DNA from: Croceitalea marina
GTDB taxonomy: Bacteria; Bacteroidota; Bacteroidia; Flavobacteriales; Flavobacteriaceae
Length of the DNA: 64,000 nt
Direction of reading: 5' to 3'
Assembly (NCBI RefSeq): GCF_042684265.1
Contig: NZ_JBHULB010000083.1
Coordinates: 124,001 to 188,000 of the forward strand
Shown here: positions 32,665 through 41,142 of the stretch, piece by piece
Numbering within the stretch: the first letter of the stretch is position 1
How the letters are laid out: every line of letters starts with the position of its first letter
Notes under the pieces: model-generated
The model's input: the letters and a program-made list of their open reading frames with translations, nothing else
Database searches by the model: none
Told to the model about the DNA's origin: nothing
Program-made: the position numbers and the translations under genes

Positions 32665-35094
32665 ATGTTCAAAAGAATTTCCTTCAACGTTATCCTTTGT
32701 CTAATTCTATCGGCTTGCTCAAAAGAAAAAGAAAGCGGCATAAGTGACCTTTTAATAGATGTTCCAAATATTCAGGGGAAACAAGAATATCTGGCATCAC
32801 CTTTTGTTACTGCAGGTAATAGAGTTTATATGGTTGGCCATCAAGATGGGTCGTTTCCTGATTTAGGATGGCATATTAAAGGTGAAATGGGTGGTGTTTG
32901 GAATCATCCCATTAAGCTCATGGACGGATTTGATATTCTGCTAAACTGGGATGATGATTCATATGTTCTAAACCAAGCTGATTCTTTTACCAATTACCCT
33001 TTTGCCAATAAACATGATTTTTCCATTGCAGATAAGGCTTTGAAGATAGGGCGATGGCAGTTCGTGCCCGATGATACAGAAGGAATTGCCATTCAACTAG
33101 AAATTTATAATGAAGCCGAAACAGTACAAAATTTTGAGCTGGTTTTTACCGGGCATTCAGATTTAAGACCAACTTGGTTGGGTGAACGAACCAATATGAT
33201 TAATGGTCAAGACGAACCAAGTTATAGTTCTAAAATTAATGGCTGGGTCGTGAAGGACAAAAACAACCCTTGGTACGTTTGTTATGCAGCTTTAGATAAA
33301 CCAGAACAAAAGTTTAGCTCTAAGCTAAATCAAGAAAAACTAACCTCATCGAATACCTTAAGCTACAAAGTCCGAATTCCAAAGAGGGGTTCTAAAATCT
33401 TAACATTTAGTATTGCCGGCTCTTATACTTCAGAAGACGAAGCTATTAAAACATTAAAAAAAATACAGCATAACCTTCCAGAACTAATTGAAGCAAAAAA
33501 GAATAGATACAAAGCACTGGCAAATCAAACCAAGCTTACTATCCCTGATGAAAAATTAGAGCAAACTTTTGAATGGCTAAAATACAACTGTGATTGGCTC
33601 GTGCGTTCCGTGCCTGAAATCGGAACCGGAATTACAGCGGGCATTCCCGATTATCCATGGTGGTTCGGAGTAGATAGCGAATATGCCTTACAGGGTTATA
33701 TGGCTGTTGGACAAAGAGATGCAGTGTACAACACCATTAAACTGTTAGATAGTGTTTCTGAAGCCGTAAACGGAAACGGAAAGATTATTCATGAAATGTC
33801 TACCAATGGAGCCGTTTTTAATAAAGGCAATATAAATGAAACCCCACAGTTCGCCTCCTTAATTTGGAGAATATACCAATGGAATGGCGATAAAGCATTC
33901 TTAGAAAAGTATTTTCCCACTATAGAAAAAGGATTAAAATGGTTGATGGATGCCAATGATCTGGACAAAAATGGTTTTCCTGAAGGTTTCGGGATGATGG
34001 AAATTCATGGGCTAGATAGTGAAATGATAGATGTTGTCGTATATACACAAAAAGCATTTGCAGATGCATCTAAAATGGCCGATGAACTTGATAAAACTAG
34101 CTTGGCGAACACCTATGAAGCAATAGCAGCTAACTTAAAGGAAAAAATCAATAGTGAGTTTTGGTCTAAAGATTTTAATTCTTATGCCGATTTTATTGGT
34201 ACAGATAAGCAAACATTACATTTAATAGAAGATGCCATTGTTAGAGCAGACACGCTAAATAAACCTTGGGCCATCAATGAAATGGAGCAAACAAAACAAT
34301 TCATTTTAAATAATCCATCTAATAAACCTAGACCTTTTGTGCTGCATCATAATTGGGTAGTGAATACGCCAATGGAAATGGGTATTGCCGATAACGACAA
34401 AGCTTTAAAAGCACTGAAAACTGCAAAGCGATTTGTAAATCCGTTTGGTGTTTTTGTAACAGGTATAGATAGAGATGAATCTACGGGTTCTGATGATGGC
34501 GCTTTTAAAGCCCCTCCCGTTTTTTCCTATACAGGCGCAGTGATGACGTTGCCAACTGGAGTTTCTGCCATAGCAGAAAATAATTACGGTAGACCTAATG
34601 AAGCATTGAACTATTTAGAACGAATGACACGTTCCTTTAGCTATGCTTTACCAGGGAGTATGTATGAGGTTTCCCCAGATTTTGGAATGATGACGCAAGC
34701 ATGGAACATCTACAGCTATGCCTACCCTATTGTTCATCAGTTTTTTGGTATTCAACCAAATGCCGCTAAGAAAGAAATTACGATTAGGCCTCAAATGCCA
34801 GATAGCTGGAACAAAGCCTCTTTGGAAAATATTGAAATTGGTAACAATAAAATTTCAATATATTATTGGAAAGGCCCTAAAAGTTTGACTATAAGAACGA
34901 TACAAACTAATTGGGATTGGTCTCTAAAAGTGGAATTACCAAAGGATTTTAAAAATGCCGGGCTTGTGGTTACACAAGGAGAACAAATAGAAGCAAATGC
35001 TGATAAATTTATTGTTTCTTCCAGAAATGGGGAAATCGATGCTTCAATATATTTTGAAGAAGCAACTAACAACAATTCAAAGACAAATGATTAA
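32665..35094 (+). CDS. Secreted six-hairpin glycosidase (glycogen debranching enzyme-like lipoprotein)
   Basis: An 809-residue exported lipoprotein: the signal peptide MFKRISFNVILCLILSAC has lipobox Cys18. The N-terminal beta domain (about 25-280) contains SFPDLGWHIKGEMGGVWNHP. The long catalytic domain (about 290-700) shows (alpha/alpha)6 features: WLKYNCDWLVRSVPEIGTG, GIPDYPWWFGVDSEYALQG and PRPFVLHHNWVVNTPMEMG, then GSDDGAFKAPPVFSYTGAVM. This fits clan GH-L enzymes (glycogen debranching, GH63-like), with a small C-terminal beta domain. Its substrate is an oligosaccharide outside the cell. The gene overlaps the following cyclophilin gene by eight bases. Confidence 0.82.
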   Translation: MFKRISFNVILCLILSACSKEKESGISDLLIDVPNIQGKQEYLASPFVTAGNRVYMVGHQDGSFPDLGWHIKGEMGGVWNHPIKLMDGFDILLNWDDDSYVLNQADSFTNYPFANKHDFSIADKALKIGRWQFVPDDTEGIAIQLEIYNEAETVQNFELVFTGHSDLRPTWLGERTNMINGQDEPSYSSKINGWVVKDKNNPWYVCYAALDKPEQKFSSKLNQEKLTSSNTLSYKVRIPKRGSKILTFSIAGSYTSEDEAIKTLKKIQHNLPELIEAKKNRYKALANQTKLTIPDEKLEQTFEWLKYNCDWLVRSVPEIGTGITAGIPDYPWWFGVDSEYALQGYMAVGQRDAVYNTIKLLDSVSEAVNGNGKIIHEMSTNGAVFNKGNINETPQFASLIWRIYQWNGDKAFLEKYFPTIEKGLKWLMDANDLDKNGFPEGFGMMEIHGLDSEMIDVVVYTQKAFADASKMADELDKTSLANTYEAIAANLKEKINSEFWSKDFNSYADFIGTDKQTLHLIEDAIVRADTLNKPWAINEMEQTKQFILNNPSNKPRPFVLHHNWVVNTPMEMGIADNDKALKALKTAKRFVNPFGVFVTGIDRDESTGSDDGAFKAPPVFSYTGAVMTLPTGVSAIAENNYGRPNEALNYLERMTRSFSYALPGSMYEVSPDFGMMTQAWNIYSYAYPIVHQFFGIQPNAAKKEITIRPQMPDSWNKASLENIEIGNNKISIYYWKGPKSLTIRTIQTNWDWSLKVELPKDFKNAGLVVTQGEQIEANADKFIVSSRNGEIDASIYFEEATNNNSKTND

Positions 35095-35716
35095 GAAAAG
35101 AATTTTATATGTCCTATATGGTCTTGTAATTATTCTGGGTTGCTCTACTTCTAAATTTAAATCGAGTTGGACGAAACCAATTGCCCCAGAAACATTCACT
35201 ACCAAATTTGAAACATCAAAAGGTGATTTTTTGGTTAAAGTAGAGCGAAAACTTTCTCCCAAAGCAGTAGACCGTTTTTATCAGTTGGTAAAGACAAAAT
35301 ACTTTAATAATATTCTGTTTTACAGGGTTAATCCAGGATTTGTAGCGCAATTTGGTGGTAATGACAGCCTAATTTATACTAGTTGGAACCGTTATAAAAT
35401 CCCTGATGAGCCAGTACTACAAGGCAATGATAAAGGAACATTGAGTTTTGCACGAGGTGATAAAGAAAGCAGAGGTACAGACTTGTTTATTAATCTAAGG
35501 GATAACAATAGACTAGATACCTTACATTATAATGATGTAACGGGCTTTCCTACTTTTGGGAAAGTAACCAAAGGTATGGAAGTACTTGAAGCCTTGTATT
35601 CTGGTTATGCAGATACTACTATGAATAACTTGGACTTAATGTTTAAGGATTTAGATGCCTTTATTAAAAAGTACCCAAAGTTGGATACTATTTATAAGGT
35701 TGAATTCTTAAAATAA
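35087..35716 (+). CDS. Cyclophilin-type peptidylprolyl isomerase lipoprotein
   Basis: Periplasmic prolyl isomerase of 209 residues. I chose the ATG at 35087, which starts a lipoprotein signal peptide (MIKKRILYVLYGLVIILGC) and overlaps the previous stop; a longer reading from 34997 adds residues with no signal. The core shows TFTTKFETSKGDFLVKVE, LSPKAVDRFYQLVKTKYF, ILFYRVNPGFVAQFGG (the active-site FxxQ..), GTLSFARG and PTFGKVTKGMEVLEALY. Cyclophilins aid folding. It is probably translated with the glycosidase it overlaps and may help that enzyme or others fold outside the cytoplasm. Confidence 0.92.
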   Translation: MIKKRILYVLYGLVIILGCSTSKFKSSWTKPIAPETFTTKFETSKGDFLVKVERKLSPKAVDRFYQLVKTKYFNNILFYRVNPGFVAQFGGNDSLIYTSWNRYKIPDEPVLQGNDKGTLSFARGDKESRGTDLFINLRDNNRLDTLHYNDVTGFPTFGKVTKGMEVLEALYSGYADTTMNNLDLMFKDLDAFIKKYPKLDTIYKVEFLK

Positions 35717-35929
35717 AGGCCTTATAACTTTAGATTTACTGTTCTCTGTTGCATATCTTTAGAACGCATATAAGAGAAACAAACAACTTTGCTAAACCCC
35801 AGCCTAGGTTGGCGTGCATTATACTCCTTCAAAAGACAACTTAACTAATCGTAAAACAGAGTTTACTAATTCCCAATAGTTAAATTGAGTTTAATCATAT
35901 AATCTTTATAAAACCAAAGTTTTATAACA

Positions 35930-36394
35930 ATGAAAAAATATCAAATTTTAATTATAACTCTAGTAATAATAATCTTACAGTGTGCTTGCAAAAATGAAAA
36001 CAATTATGAAAACGATACTGAACTTTGTGAATTGCTTTCCAAAATGACCGATGATGACCAAAAAATCAGGAACATGGATTTATTGCAAAATGGAACTCAA
36101 AAACAAAAGGATTCCTTATGGAAAATTCAAAAACTAATTGATGGACGAAATACGGAACTTCTCTTAGATATAACAAAAAAACGAGGTTGGGTATCAAAAA
36201 ATAGCTTGAACTGTGAAAAATATATGGCGCCTGTTGTGATTTTTAGGCATACACCAGAAAAATATTTCAATGAAGTAAAAGAAATAATAGACAAAGAATT
36301 CCAAAATGAACGTTTAGATGGACTTAATTACGAATTCATTAATGACCATCTTAATGGTAGACCAGGCTTTAATCTGGAAATAATCGAAAAATAA
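35930..36394 (+). CDS. Hypothetical lipoprotein (DUF6624-like)
   Basis: A 154-residue exported lipoprotein with signal peptide MKKYQILIITLVIIILQCAC. The first Cys (18) or Cys20 would be lipidated. The mature domain begins with LLSKMTDDDQKIRN, continues with RNTELLLDITKKRGWVSK, then APVVIFRHTPEKYFNEVKE, and ends NYEFINDHLNGRPG. That pattern (Asp-x-Arg start, Gly-Trp, aliphatic-His, C-terminal Asp-Arg-like) resembles DUF6624, with moderate confidence. A 213-base spacer without features separates it from the cyclophilin gene. It is more AT-rich than the flanks and followed by a palindromic element, so it may be a recent arrival. No function known. Confidence 0.72.
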   Translation: MKKYQILIITLVIIILQCACKNENNYENDTELCELLSKMTDDDQKIRNMDLLQNGTQKQKDSLWKIQKLIDGRNTELLLDITKKRGWVSKNSLNCEKYMAPVVIFRHTPEKYFNEVKEIIDKEFQNERLDGLNYEFINDHLNGRPGFNLEIIEK

Positions 36395-36449
36395 AGTGTT
36401 ACACCAATAACTATGATTAATGTGGGTTTGGTACTTAATCCTAAGTTTG

Positions 36450-36537
36450 GGTATATTTTAAAAGTCCGCAAAAAGATTTTGCCATGTGCTTGGCCGAAAG
36501 TAAACGCCAGTTTGCTCTCGGGCTGTTCATAGCTAAA
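36450..36537. repeat. Dispersed palindromic element, copy B
   Basis: An 88-base element matching copy A (25008-25087). The core hairpin 36494-36521 (CCGAAAGTAAAC with GTTTGCTCTCGG, loop GCCA, one mismatch) keeps its pairing while several paired bases differ from copy A. It ends three bases before the convergent SDR stop. Confidence 0.7.
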
Positions 36538-36540
36538 CCA

Positions 36541-37221
36541 TTAAGGCGTACTATTACTTACCTGCAACAACTTACCATTATAATACTTATTCCCAGTTAA
36601 GGCAAAATCCTTAATATATGCTGCCATTTCCAATGCCGTAGTTGGTGCTTTATACCCCGGGAAAGCTTCTTCTAGCATTTCGGTTTGTACAGCACCAAGG
36701 GCTAACACGTTAAATGACGGTCCGGTTTCTTTAAACTCTTCTGCCCAAAGCTCAGTTAACGTAATTACAGCTGCTTTACTAGAACTATATGCCGCTAGCC
36801 CTGGAAACTTCATGCTGCCTTGTACTCCACCCATGGAGCTTATGGTTACCACATGAGCCTCTTTATTCATTTTTGGGAGTAGTATTCTCGTCAATTCGGC
36901 AACCCCAAAAACATTTACTTTATACACCTTTTCAAATTCTTCTGTAGTAGTATCTGCAAAAGGCTTGTTTAAAAGACTACCTGCATTGTTGATAAGCACA
37001 TCAACTGTTTTCCATTCTTGTATAAACTCGGTTACCTTTTTATAGTCTTCAATTTTCCCTAAATCAAAAGAAAAGGCAGTAATATTTTTATTGTTTAAGT
37101 CTAAAATTGGCTTAGCATTTCTAGATAATGCTAATACCTTATGACCTTCTTCAGCAAAGAGCTTTGCCATTTCAAAACCTATCCCCCTGCTGGTACCTGA
37201 TATTATAATGTTCTTAGACAT
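36541..37221 (-). CDS. Short-chain dehydrogenase/reductase
   Basis: An NAD(P)-dependent oxidoreductase of 226 residues. The cofactor motif GTSRGIGFE is at 9-17, LINNAG at 76-81, the catalytic Ser in TISSM near 127-130, and Tyr145-x3-Lys149 in YSSSKAA. No signal peptide; cytosolic. Residue Arg34 after beta-2 (ALSRN) suggests NADP preference. The substrate cannot be told from sequence. Downstream of its stop is a palindromic element, and upstream, at 37222-37318, three hairpins in a row separate it from the M28 peptidase gene. Confidence 0.93.
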   Translation of the reverse strand: MSKNIIISGTSRGIGFEMAKLFAEEGHKVLALSRNAKPILDLNNKNITAFSFDLGKIEDYKKVTEFIQEWKTVDVLINNAGSLLNKPFADTTTEEFEKVYKVNVFGVAELTRILLPKMNKEAHVVTISSMGGVQGSMKFPGLAAYSSSKAAVITLTELWAEEFKETGPSFNVLALGAVQTEMLEEAFPGYKAPTTALEMAAYIKDFALTGNKYYNGKLLQVSNSTP

Positions 37222-37229
37222 AATTTTTT

Positions 37230-37310
37230 ATTCCTACGAAGGCAGGAATCTATTTTATCCCCTCCGTCCTGACTTTACAGTCAGCACACCTCCCCTTATC
37301 AAAGGGGAGG
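37230..37310. repeat. Cluster of three adjacent palindromes
   Basis: Three hairpins in 81 bases: ATTCCT...AGGAAT (37230-37249), a degenerate relative of the one at 23300; CTGACT-TTAC-AGTCAG (37269-37284); and CCTCCCCTT...AAGGGGAGG (37289-37310). They fill the gap between the SDR gene and the M28 peptidase gene. Confidence 0.65.
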
Positions 37311-37318
37311 AGCCTATA

Positions 37319-38332
37319 TTAATTTAGTTTTACTTCTTGAGTTGCGGCATTAGAAATACCCTCTACAACTGGCAGCATTTTATTTACCATACTTGCCATA
37401 TGCGTAAAATCCATAATCTCATTTTCATCCCCAACTTTATGGTAGTGGTTAAAATTAGTAAAGTCGAAAGTGCAGAACGTATGAGAAGGCACATTAAACT
37501 CTTTATGGAAATCGTAATTATCTGAACGTTGGAATAGGTTATACTCCTTAGCTGTTGGTAAAAATCCGATTAACTTTTTACCTGCGTATTTGTTGCTTAC
37601 CTCAGCAAGATTAGACATTTCATACCCACTAATATATAATTCATAATCTTTACCAACTAAAGGAACACCTGTCATTTCAAAATTCAACATCGTATAGAGA
37701 TTTAAATCTGCCTCTTTTAATTTTTTTGCCAAGTGCCTTGAACCTAAAAGTCCTTTCTCTTCGGCACTAAAAAGCGCAAAAATTAAACTGCGTTTATTGG
37801 TTTTATTTTTTCCAAAATAACGTGCCATTTCCATAACAGTAGTAGTTCCCGAGGCATTATCATTAGCACCATTGGCAATAGCATCACCGTTTTCTTCTTT
37901 GATAATTCCTATATGGTCGTAATGCGCACCAATAAGAATATACTCCCCTTTTAAACTAGGGTCATTCCCTTCAACTATGCCGACTATATTATAAGAGGTT
38001 TTTTCAAAATTTGATAAAGTGTCCCTGTAAGAGTCAAAATAAGGAGCAACACCATTATCCTTAAAGTGTTTTTCGATGTATTTAGCAGCTTCCTCAATTC
38101 CCTCACTACCAGAATCACGACCTTTTAAATCATCTGAAGCTAAAAAGTTCATAATATCACCAATCTTAGCAGCATTTGTAAAGCCAGGTGTTTCTTTTGG
38201 CATTTGCGCCTTTAAACCATCCGGACCAGCAGGTTCGGCCGTTTGCACATTATCTGGATTGGTTTCCACTATTTTGGTAGACCCGCAAGCCGTGGCCAAT
38301 AGTAGGCTTAAAAAACTTATAGCTATTTTCAT
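37319..38332 (-). CDS. M28 family zinc aminopeptidase (lipoprotein)
   Basis: Exported aminopeptidase of 337 residues. Signal peptide MKIAISFLSLLLATAC has lipobox Cys16. The zinc site residues appear in order: LIGAHYDHIG (His, Asp), NGANDNASGTTTVMEMAR (bridging Asp), SAEEKGLLGSRH (catalytic Glu and zinc Glu), LNFEMTGVPL (the usual metal Asp appears as Glu), and FNHYHKVGDE (His). Residues 30-60 include a PA-like spacer without a distinct domain. It frees amino acids from peptides in the periplasm. A good terminator for the E2 gene lies 32 bases upstream. Confidence 0.92.
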   Translation of the reverse strand: MKIAISFLSLLLATACGSTKIVETNPDNVQTAEPAGPDGLKAQMPKETPGFTNAAKIGDIMNFLASDDLKGRDSGSEGIEEAAKYIEKHFKDNGVAPYFDSYRDTLSNFEKTSYNIVGIVEGNDPSLKGEYILIGAHYDHIGIIKEENGDAIANGANDNASGTTTVMEMARYFGKNKTNKRSLIFALFSAEEKGLLGSRHLAKKLKEADLNLYTMLNFEMTGVPLVGKDYELYISGYEMSNLAEVSNKYAGKKLIGFLPTAKEYNLFQRSDNYDFHKEFNVPSHTFCTFDFTNFNHYHKVGDENEIMDFTHMASMVNKMLPVVEGISNAATQEVKLN

Positions 38333-38363
38333 GTTCTATTTTTTTGATGTGTTTAAAGATAAA

Positions 38364-38392
38364 AAAAGCATTCGCCATGGACGAATGCTTTT
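38364..38392 (-). terminator. Rho-independent terminator of the pyruvate dehydrogenase genes
   Basis: AAAAGCATTCG (38392-38382 on the minus strand) pairs exactly with CGAATGCTTTT (38374-38364) around a seven-base loop, followed by a T run. It lies 24 bases after the E2 stop. Confidence 0.88.
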
Positions 38393-38415
38393 ACTATTTT
38401 GATTACAACTCTAGA

Positions 38416-40056
38416 TTAAGCTAGCATTGTTACAGGGTTTTCCAGATATGCCCTTAAAGTCTGTAAAAATTGTGCCCCTGTAGCGCCATCAACAGTTCTA
38501 TGGTCGCATGCTAGGGTAACTTTCATCGTATTACCAACTACTATTTCCCCATTTTTAACTACAGGTTTCTCTACAATAGCTCCTACAGATAAAATAGCAG
38601 AATTAGGTTGGTTTATTATTGAGGTAAACTCTAAAATACCAAACATACCAAGATTAGAAACCGTAAACGTACTGCCCTCCATCTCGGCAGGCGTCAACTT
38701 TTTGTTTCGTGCCCTAACTGCCATATCTTTAACAGCACTGCCAATAGTAGTTAAGTTCATTTGATCTGTAAACTTTAAAACAGGTACTACAAGACCATCA
38801 TCTACTGCAACGGCCACACCAATATGAACATGGTGATTAAATCGGGTAGTATCATTGTTCCATGTAGTATTTACCTGCGGATGTTTCTTTAATGCCATTG
38901 CACAAGCCTTTAGTACCATGTCGTTAAATGAAACCTTTGTTTCGGGCAAGCCGTTTATTTGCGCTCTTGAAGCTTTGGCATTATCCATATCCACTTCAAT
39001 AGTCAAGTAATAATGTGGCGCACTAAATTTAGATTCGCTCAAACGCTTGGCAATTACCTTACGCATTTGCGAATTTTTAACTTCTTCAGTCCCTTCTTCA
39101 CCAACTGGCAAATTGATAGGTGCCGCGGCAATAGCAGGTGCTGAACTTACAGCAGCAGATGCTGTGGTTGTTGGCTGACTTGAAGCGCTTGGTTGATAAT
39201 TTTCAACATCACGCTTTACAATTCTGCCATTATCACCAGAACCTTTTACATTTGAAAGGTTGATTCCCTTATCCGACGCTATCTTTTTTGCTAATGGGGA
39301 AGCAAAAATACGCTGCCCATCTGTAGTTATAGAAGTTTCAACAGCTACTGCTTCTGCTTTTGGCTCTTCAGTTGTAGCTGCTTCTTTTTTAGTTTCTTCT
39401 TTTATTCCTCCCGAAGGTTTTGCATTTAAAACGGCGTTAACATCTGTACCTTCTGGGCCAATAACGGCCAATAAGGAATCTACCGGAGCCCCCTCACCTT
39501 CTTGAATACCAATATACAGTAAGGTGCCTGAATAGAAGGATTCAAATTCCATAGTGGCTTTATCTGTCTCTATTTCAGCAAGAATATCGCCTTCTTCCAC
39601 AGTATCTCCAACTTTTTTCAACCAAGATGCAACGGTGCCTTCTTCCATGGTATCGCTCAGACGAGGCATCGTAATGATTTCCACCCCTTCGGGAACTTCT
39701 CCTACACCCGCCTCAGTACTTTTTTCGGCAACCTCTTCAACCTTATCTTCAATTTTTTCAGGCGTAGTTTCCGATTTACTTTCTCCAGAACCGTTTAAAA
39801 GTGCAGAAATATCTTCACCTTCTTCACCTATGATGGCCAAAAGCGAATCTACTGGTGCACCGTCTCCTTCTTCAATTCCGATATGTAGCAAGGTTCCTTC
39901 ATGAAAGGATTCGAACTCCATCGTAGCTTTGTCCGTTTCAATTTCGGCCAAAATATCACCTTCCTCAATTTTATCACCAACATTTTTGAGCCACTTCGCC
40001 ACGGTACCTTCTTCCATGGTGTCACTCAACCGGGGCATATTGATTACTTCTGCCAT
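38416..40056 (-). CDS. pdhC: Pyruvate dehydrogenase E2 (dihydrolipoamide acetyltransferase)
   Basis: Core of the pyruvate dehydrogenase complex; transfers the acetyl group from lipoyl to CoA. The 546 residues hold two lipoyl domains (about 1-82 and 128-210) with lipoyl lysines Lys43 and Lys166 in ETDKATMEF, an E1/E3-binding domain (about 252-290: FASPLAKKIASDKGINLSNV), and the acyltransferase domain with catalytic His519 in ACDHRTVDG. Linkers are Ala/Pro/Ser/Glu-rich. The two lipoyl domains are nearly identical, which points to tandem duplication or recombination. It begins five bases after pdhA on the same strand. Confidence 0.96.
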   Translation of the reverse strand: MAEVINMPRLSDTMEEGTVAKWLKNVGDKIEEGDILAEIETDKATMEFESFHEGTLLHIGIEEGDGAPVDSLLAIIGEEGEDISALLNGSGESKSETTPEKIEDKVEEVAEKSTEAGVGEVPEGVEIITMPRLSDTMEEGTVASWLKKVGDTVEEGDILAEIETDKATMEFESFYSGTLLYIGIQEGEGAPVDSLLAVIGPEGTDVNAVLNAKPSGGIKEETKKEAATTEEPKAEAVAVETSITTDGQRIFASPLAKKIASDKGINLSNVKGSGDNGRIVKRDVENYQPSASSQPTTTASAAVSSAPAIAAAPINLPVGEEGTEEVKNSQMRKVIAKRLSESKFSAPHYYLTIEVDMDNAKASRAQINGLPETKVSFNDMVLKACAMALKKHPQVNTTWNNDTTRFNHHVHIGVAVAVDDGLVVPVLKFTDQMNLTTIGSAVKDMAVRARNKKLTPAEMEGSTFTVSNLGMFGILEFTSIINQPNSAILSVGAIVEKPVVKNGEIVVGNTMKVTLACDHRTVDGATGAQFLQTLRAYLENPVTMLA

Positions 40057-40061
40057 TTAGC

Positions 40062-41060
40062 TTATAGTTTATGTTGTAAAAATGGATAATCTTCTTGTTC
40101 ATAGACCATATCGTACAATTGTTGTACTGGTGGAAAATCTGATTCTTCAGCAAATTTCTCACATTCAGAAACTAGGTCTTTAACACGCTTATCAATAATT
40201 TTTAAATCATCTTCAGAGGCATATTTCTTTTCTAAAATCACATCTTTCACCTGAGTGATGGGATCTATCTTCTTGTATTCTTCAACCTCATCTTTAGTTC
40301 GATAGTGCTGGGCATCTGACATTGAATGACCTCTATAACGATAGGTTTTCATTTCTAAAAATGTTGGTCCACCGCCTGTTCTTGCACGTTCAATAGCCTT
40401 ATCGACTTCTTTTGCAACTGAAACAGGATCCATGCCATCTACTGGGGCACATGGCATTTCATAACCTAATCCTAATTTATAAATATCCGTAGAGTAGGAT
40501 GTTCTCGCTACCGAAGTACCCATTGCATATCCATTGTTTTCACAAATAAATACAACCGGCAACTGCCAAAGCATTGCCAAGTTGAACGCCTCATGCAATG
40601 AACCTTGTCTTACGGCACCATCACCCATATAACATAAAGTAACATTATCACGTTTAAAGTATTTATCGGCAAATGCAAGACCGGCACCTAAAGGAATCTG
40701 ACCACCAACAATACCATGACCACCATAAAAACGATGCTCTTTTGAAAAAATATGCATGGACCCCCCCATACCTTTAGAGGTACCCGTGACCTTACCGTAT
40801 AATTCTGCCATGACCTTTTTTGGGTCAACACCCATACCTATAGGTTGCACATGATTTCGGTAAGCCGTTATCATTCTATCTTTATTCAAATCCATTGCGT
40901 GCAATGACCCTGCAAGAACAGCCTCTTGACCGTTGTATAAATGTAGAAATCCTCTAACTTTTTGCTGAATGTAAACCGCAGCAAGCTTGTCTTCAAACTT
41001 GCGCCAGAACAACATGTCTTCGTACCACTTTAGGTATACCTCTTTCGTGATTTTTTTCAT
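40062..41060 (-). CDS. pdhA: Pyruvate dehydrogenase E1 component, alpha subunit
   Basis: Thiamine diphosphate-dependent alpha subunit, 332 residues. The cofactor-binding stretch is LCYMGDGAVRQGSLHEAFN, ending VVFICENNGYAMGTS (GDG...NN motif, near 140-178). A phosphorylation-type loop region follows (YRYRGHSMSDAQHYR near 232-246). The beta subunit (pdhB) is not adjacent here. pdhA starts the pdhA-pdhC unit, with a clear promoter at 41104-41137 and a hairpin (TTCCCT...AGGGAA, 41083-41100) in the leader. Catalyses the decarboxylation of pyruvate and acetyl transfer to E2. Confidence 0.96.
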   Translation of the reverse strand: MKKITKEVYLKWYEDMLFWRKFEDKLAAVYIQQKVRGFLHLYNGQEAVLAGSLHAMDLNKDRMITAYRNHVQPIGMGVDPKKVMAELYGKVTGTSKGMGGSMHIFSKEHRFYGGHGIVGGQIPLGAGLAFADKYFKRDNVTLCYMGDGAVRQGSLHEAFNLAMLWQLPVVFICENNGYAMGTSVARTSYSTDIYKLGLGYEMPCAPVDGMDPVSVAKEVDKAIERARTGGGPTFLEMKTYRYRGHSMSDAQHYRTKDEVEEYKKIDPITQVKDVILEKKYASEDDLKIIDKRVKDLVSECEKFAEESDFPPVQQLYDMVYEQEDYPFLQHKL

Positions 41061-41103
41061 TAAATAATGATGTTAAATGAAGTTCCCTATCATAAGGGAA
41101 AAA

Positions 41104-41137
41104 CAAAAATACATATATATCTGTTTTTGGGAAACAA
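41104..41137 (-). promoter_or_regulatory. Promoter of pdhA-pdhC
   Basis: On the minus strand, TTG at 41137-41135 and TATTTTTG at 41111-41104 with 23 bases between them, both matching the Bacteroidota consensus. A leader of about 40 bases contains a six-base-pair hairpin (41083-41100). Confidence 0.55.
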
Positions 41138-41142
41138 ATGAT

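Noticed and set aside
34997..35086. 30-codon N-terminal extension of the cyclophilin gene
   Set aside because: It lies inside the glycosidase gene and hides the lipoprotein signal peptide that begins at 35087.
23187..37310. Repeated palindromes as a possible CRISPR array
   Set aside because: The repeats are scattered singly, differ in sequence, have no regular spacers and there are no cas genes.
39260..39904. Two Ser-rich plus-strand frames opposite the E2 gene
   Set aside because: They resemble each other only because the lipoyl domains on the other strand are duplicated.
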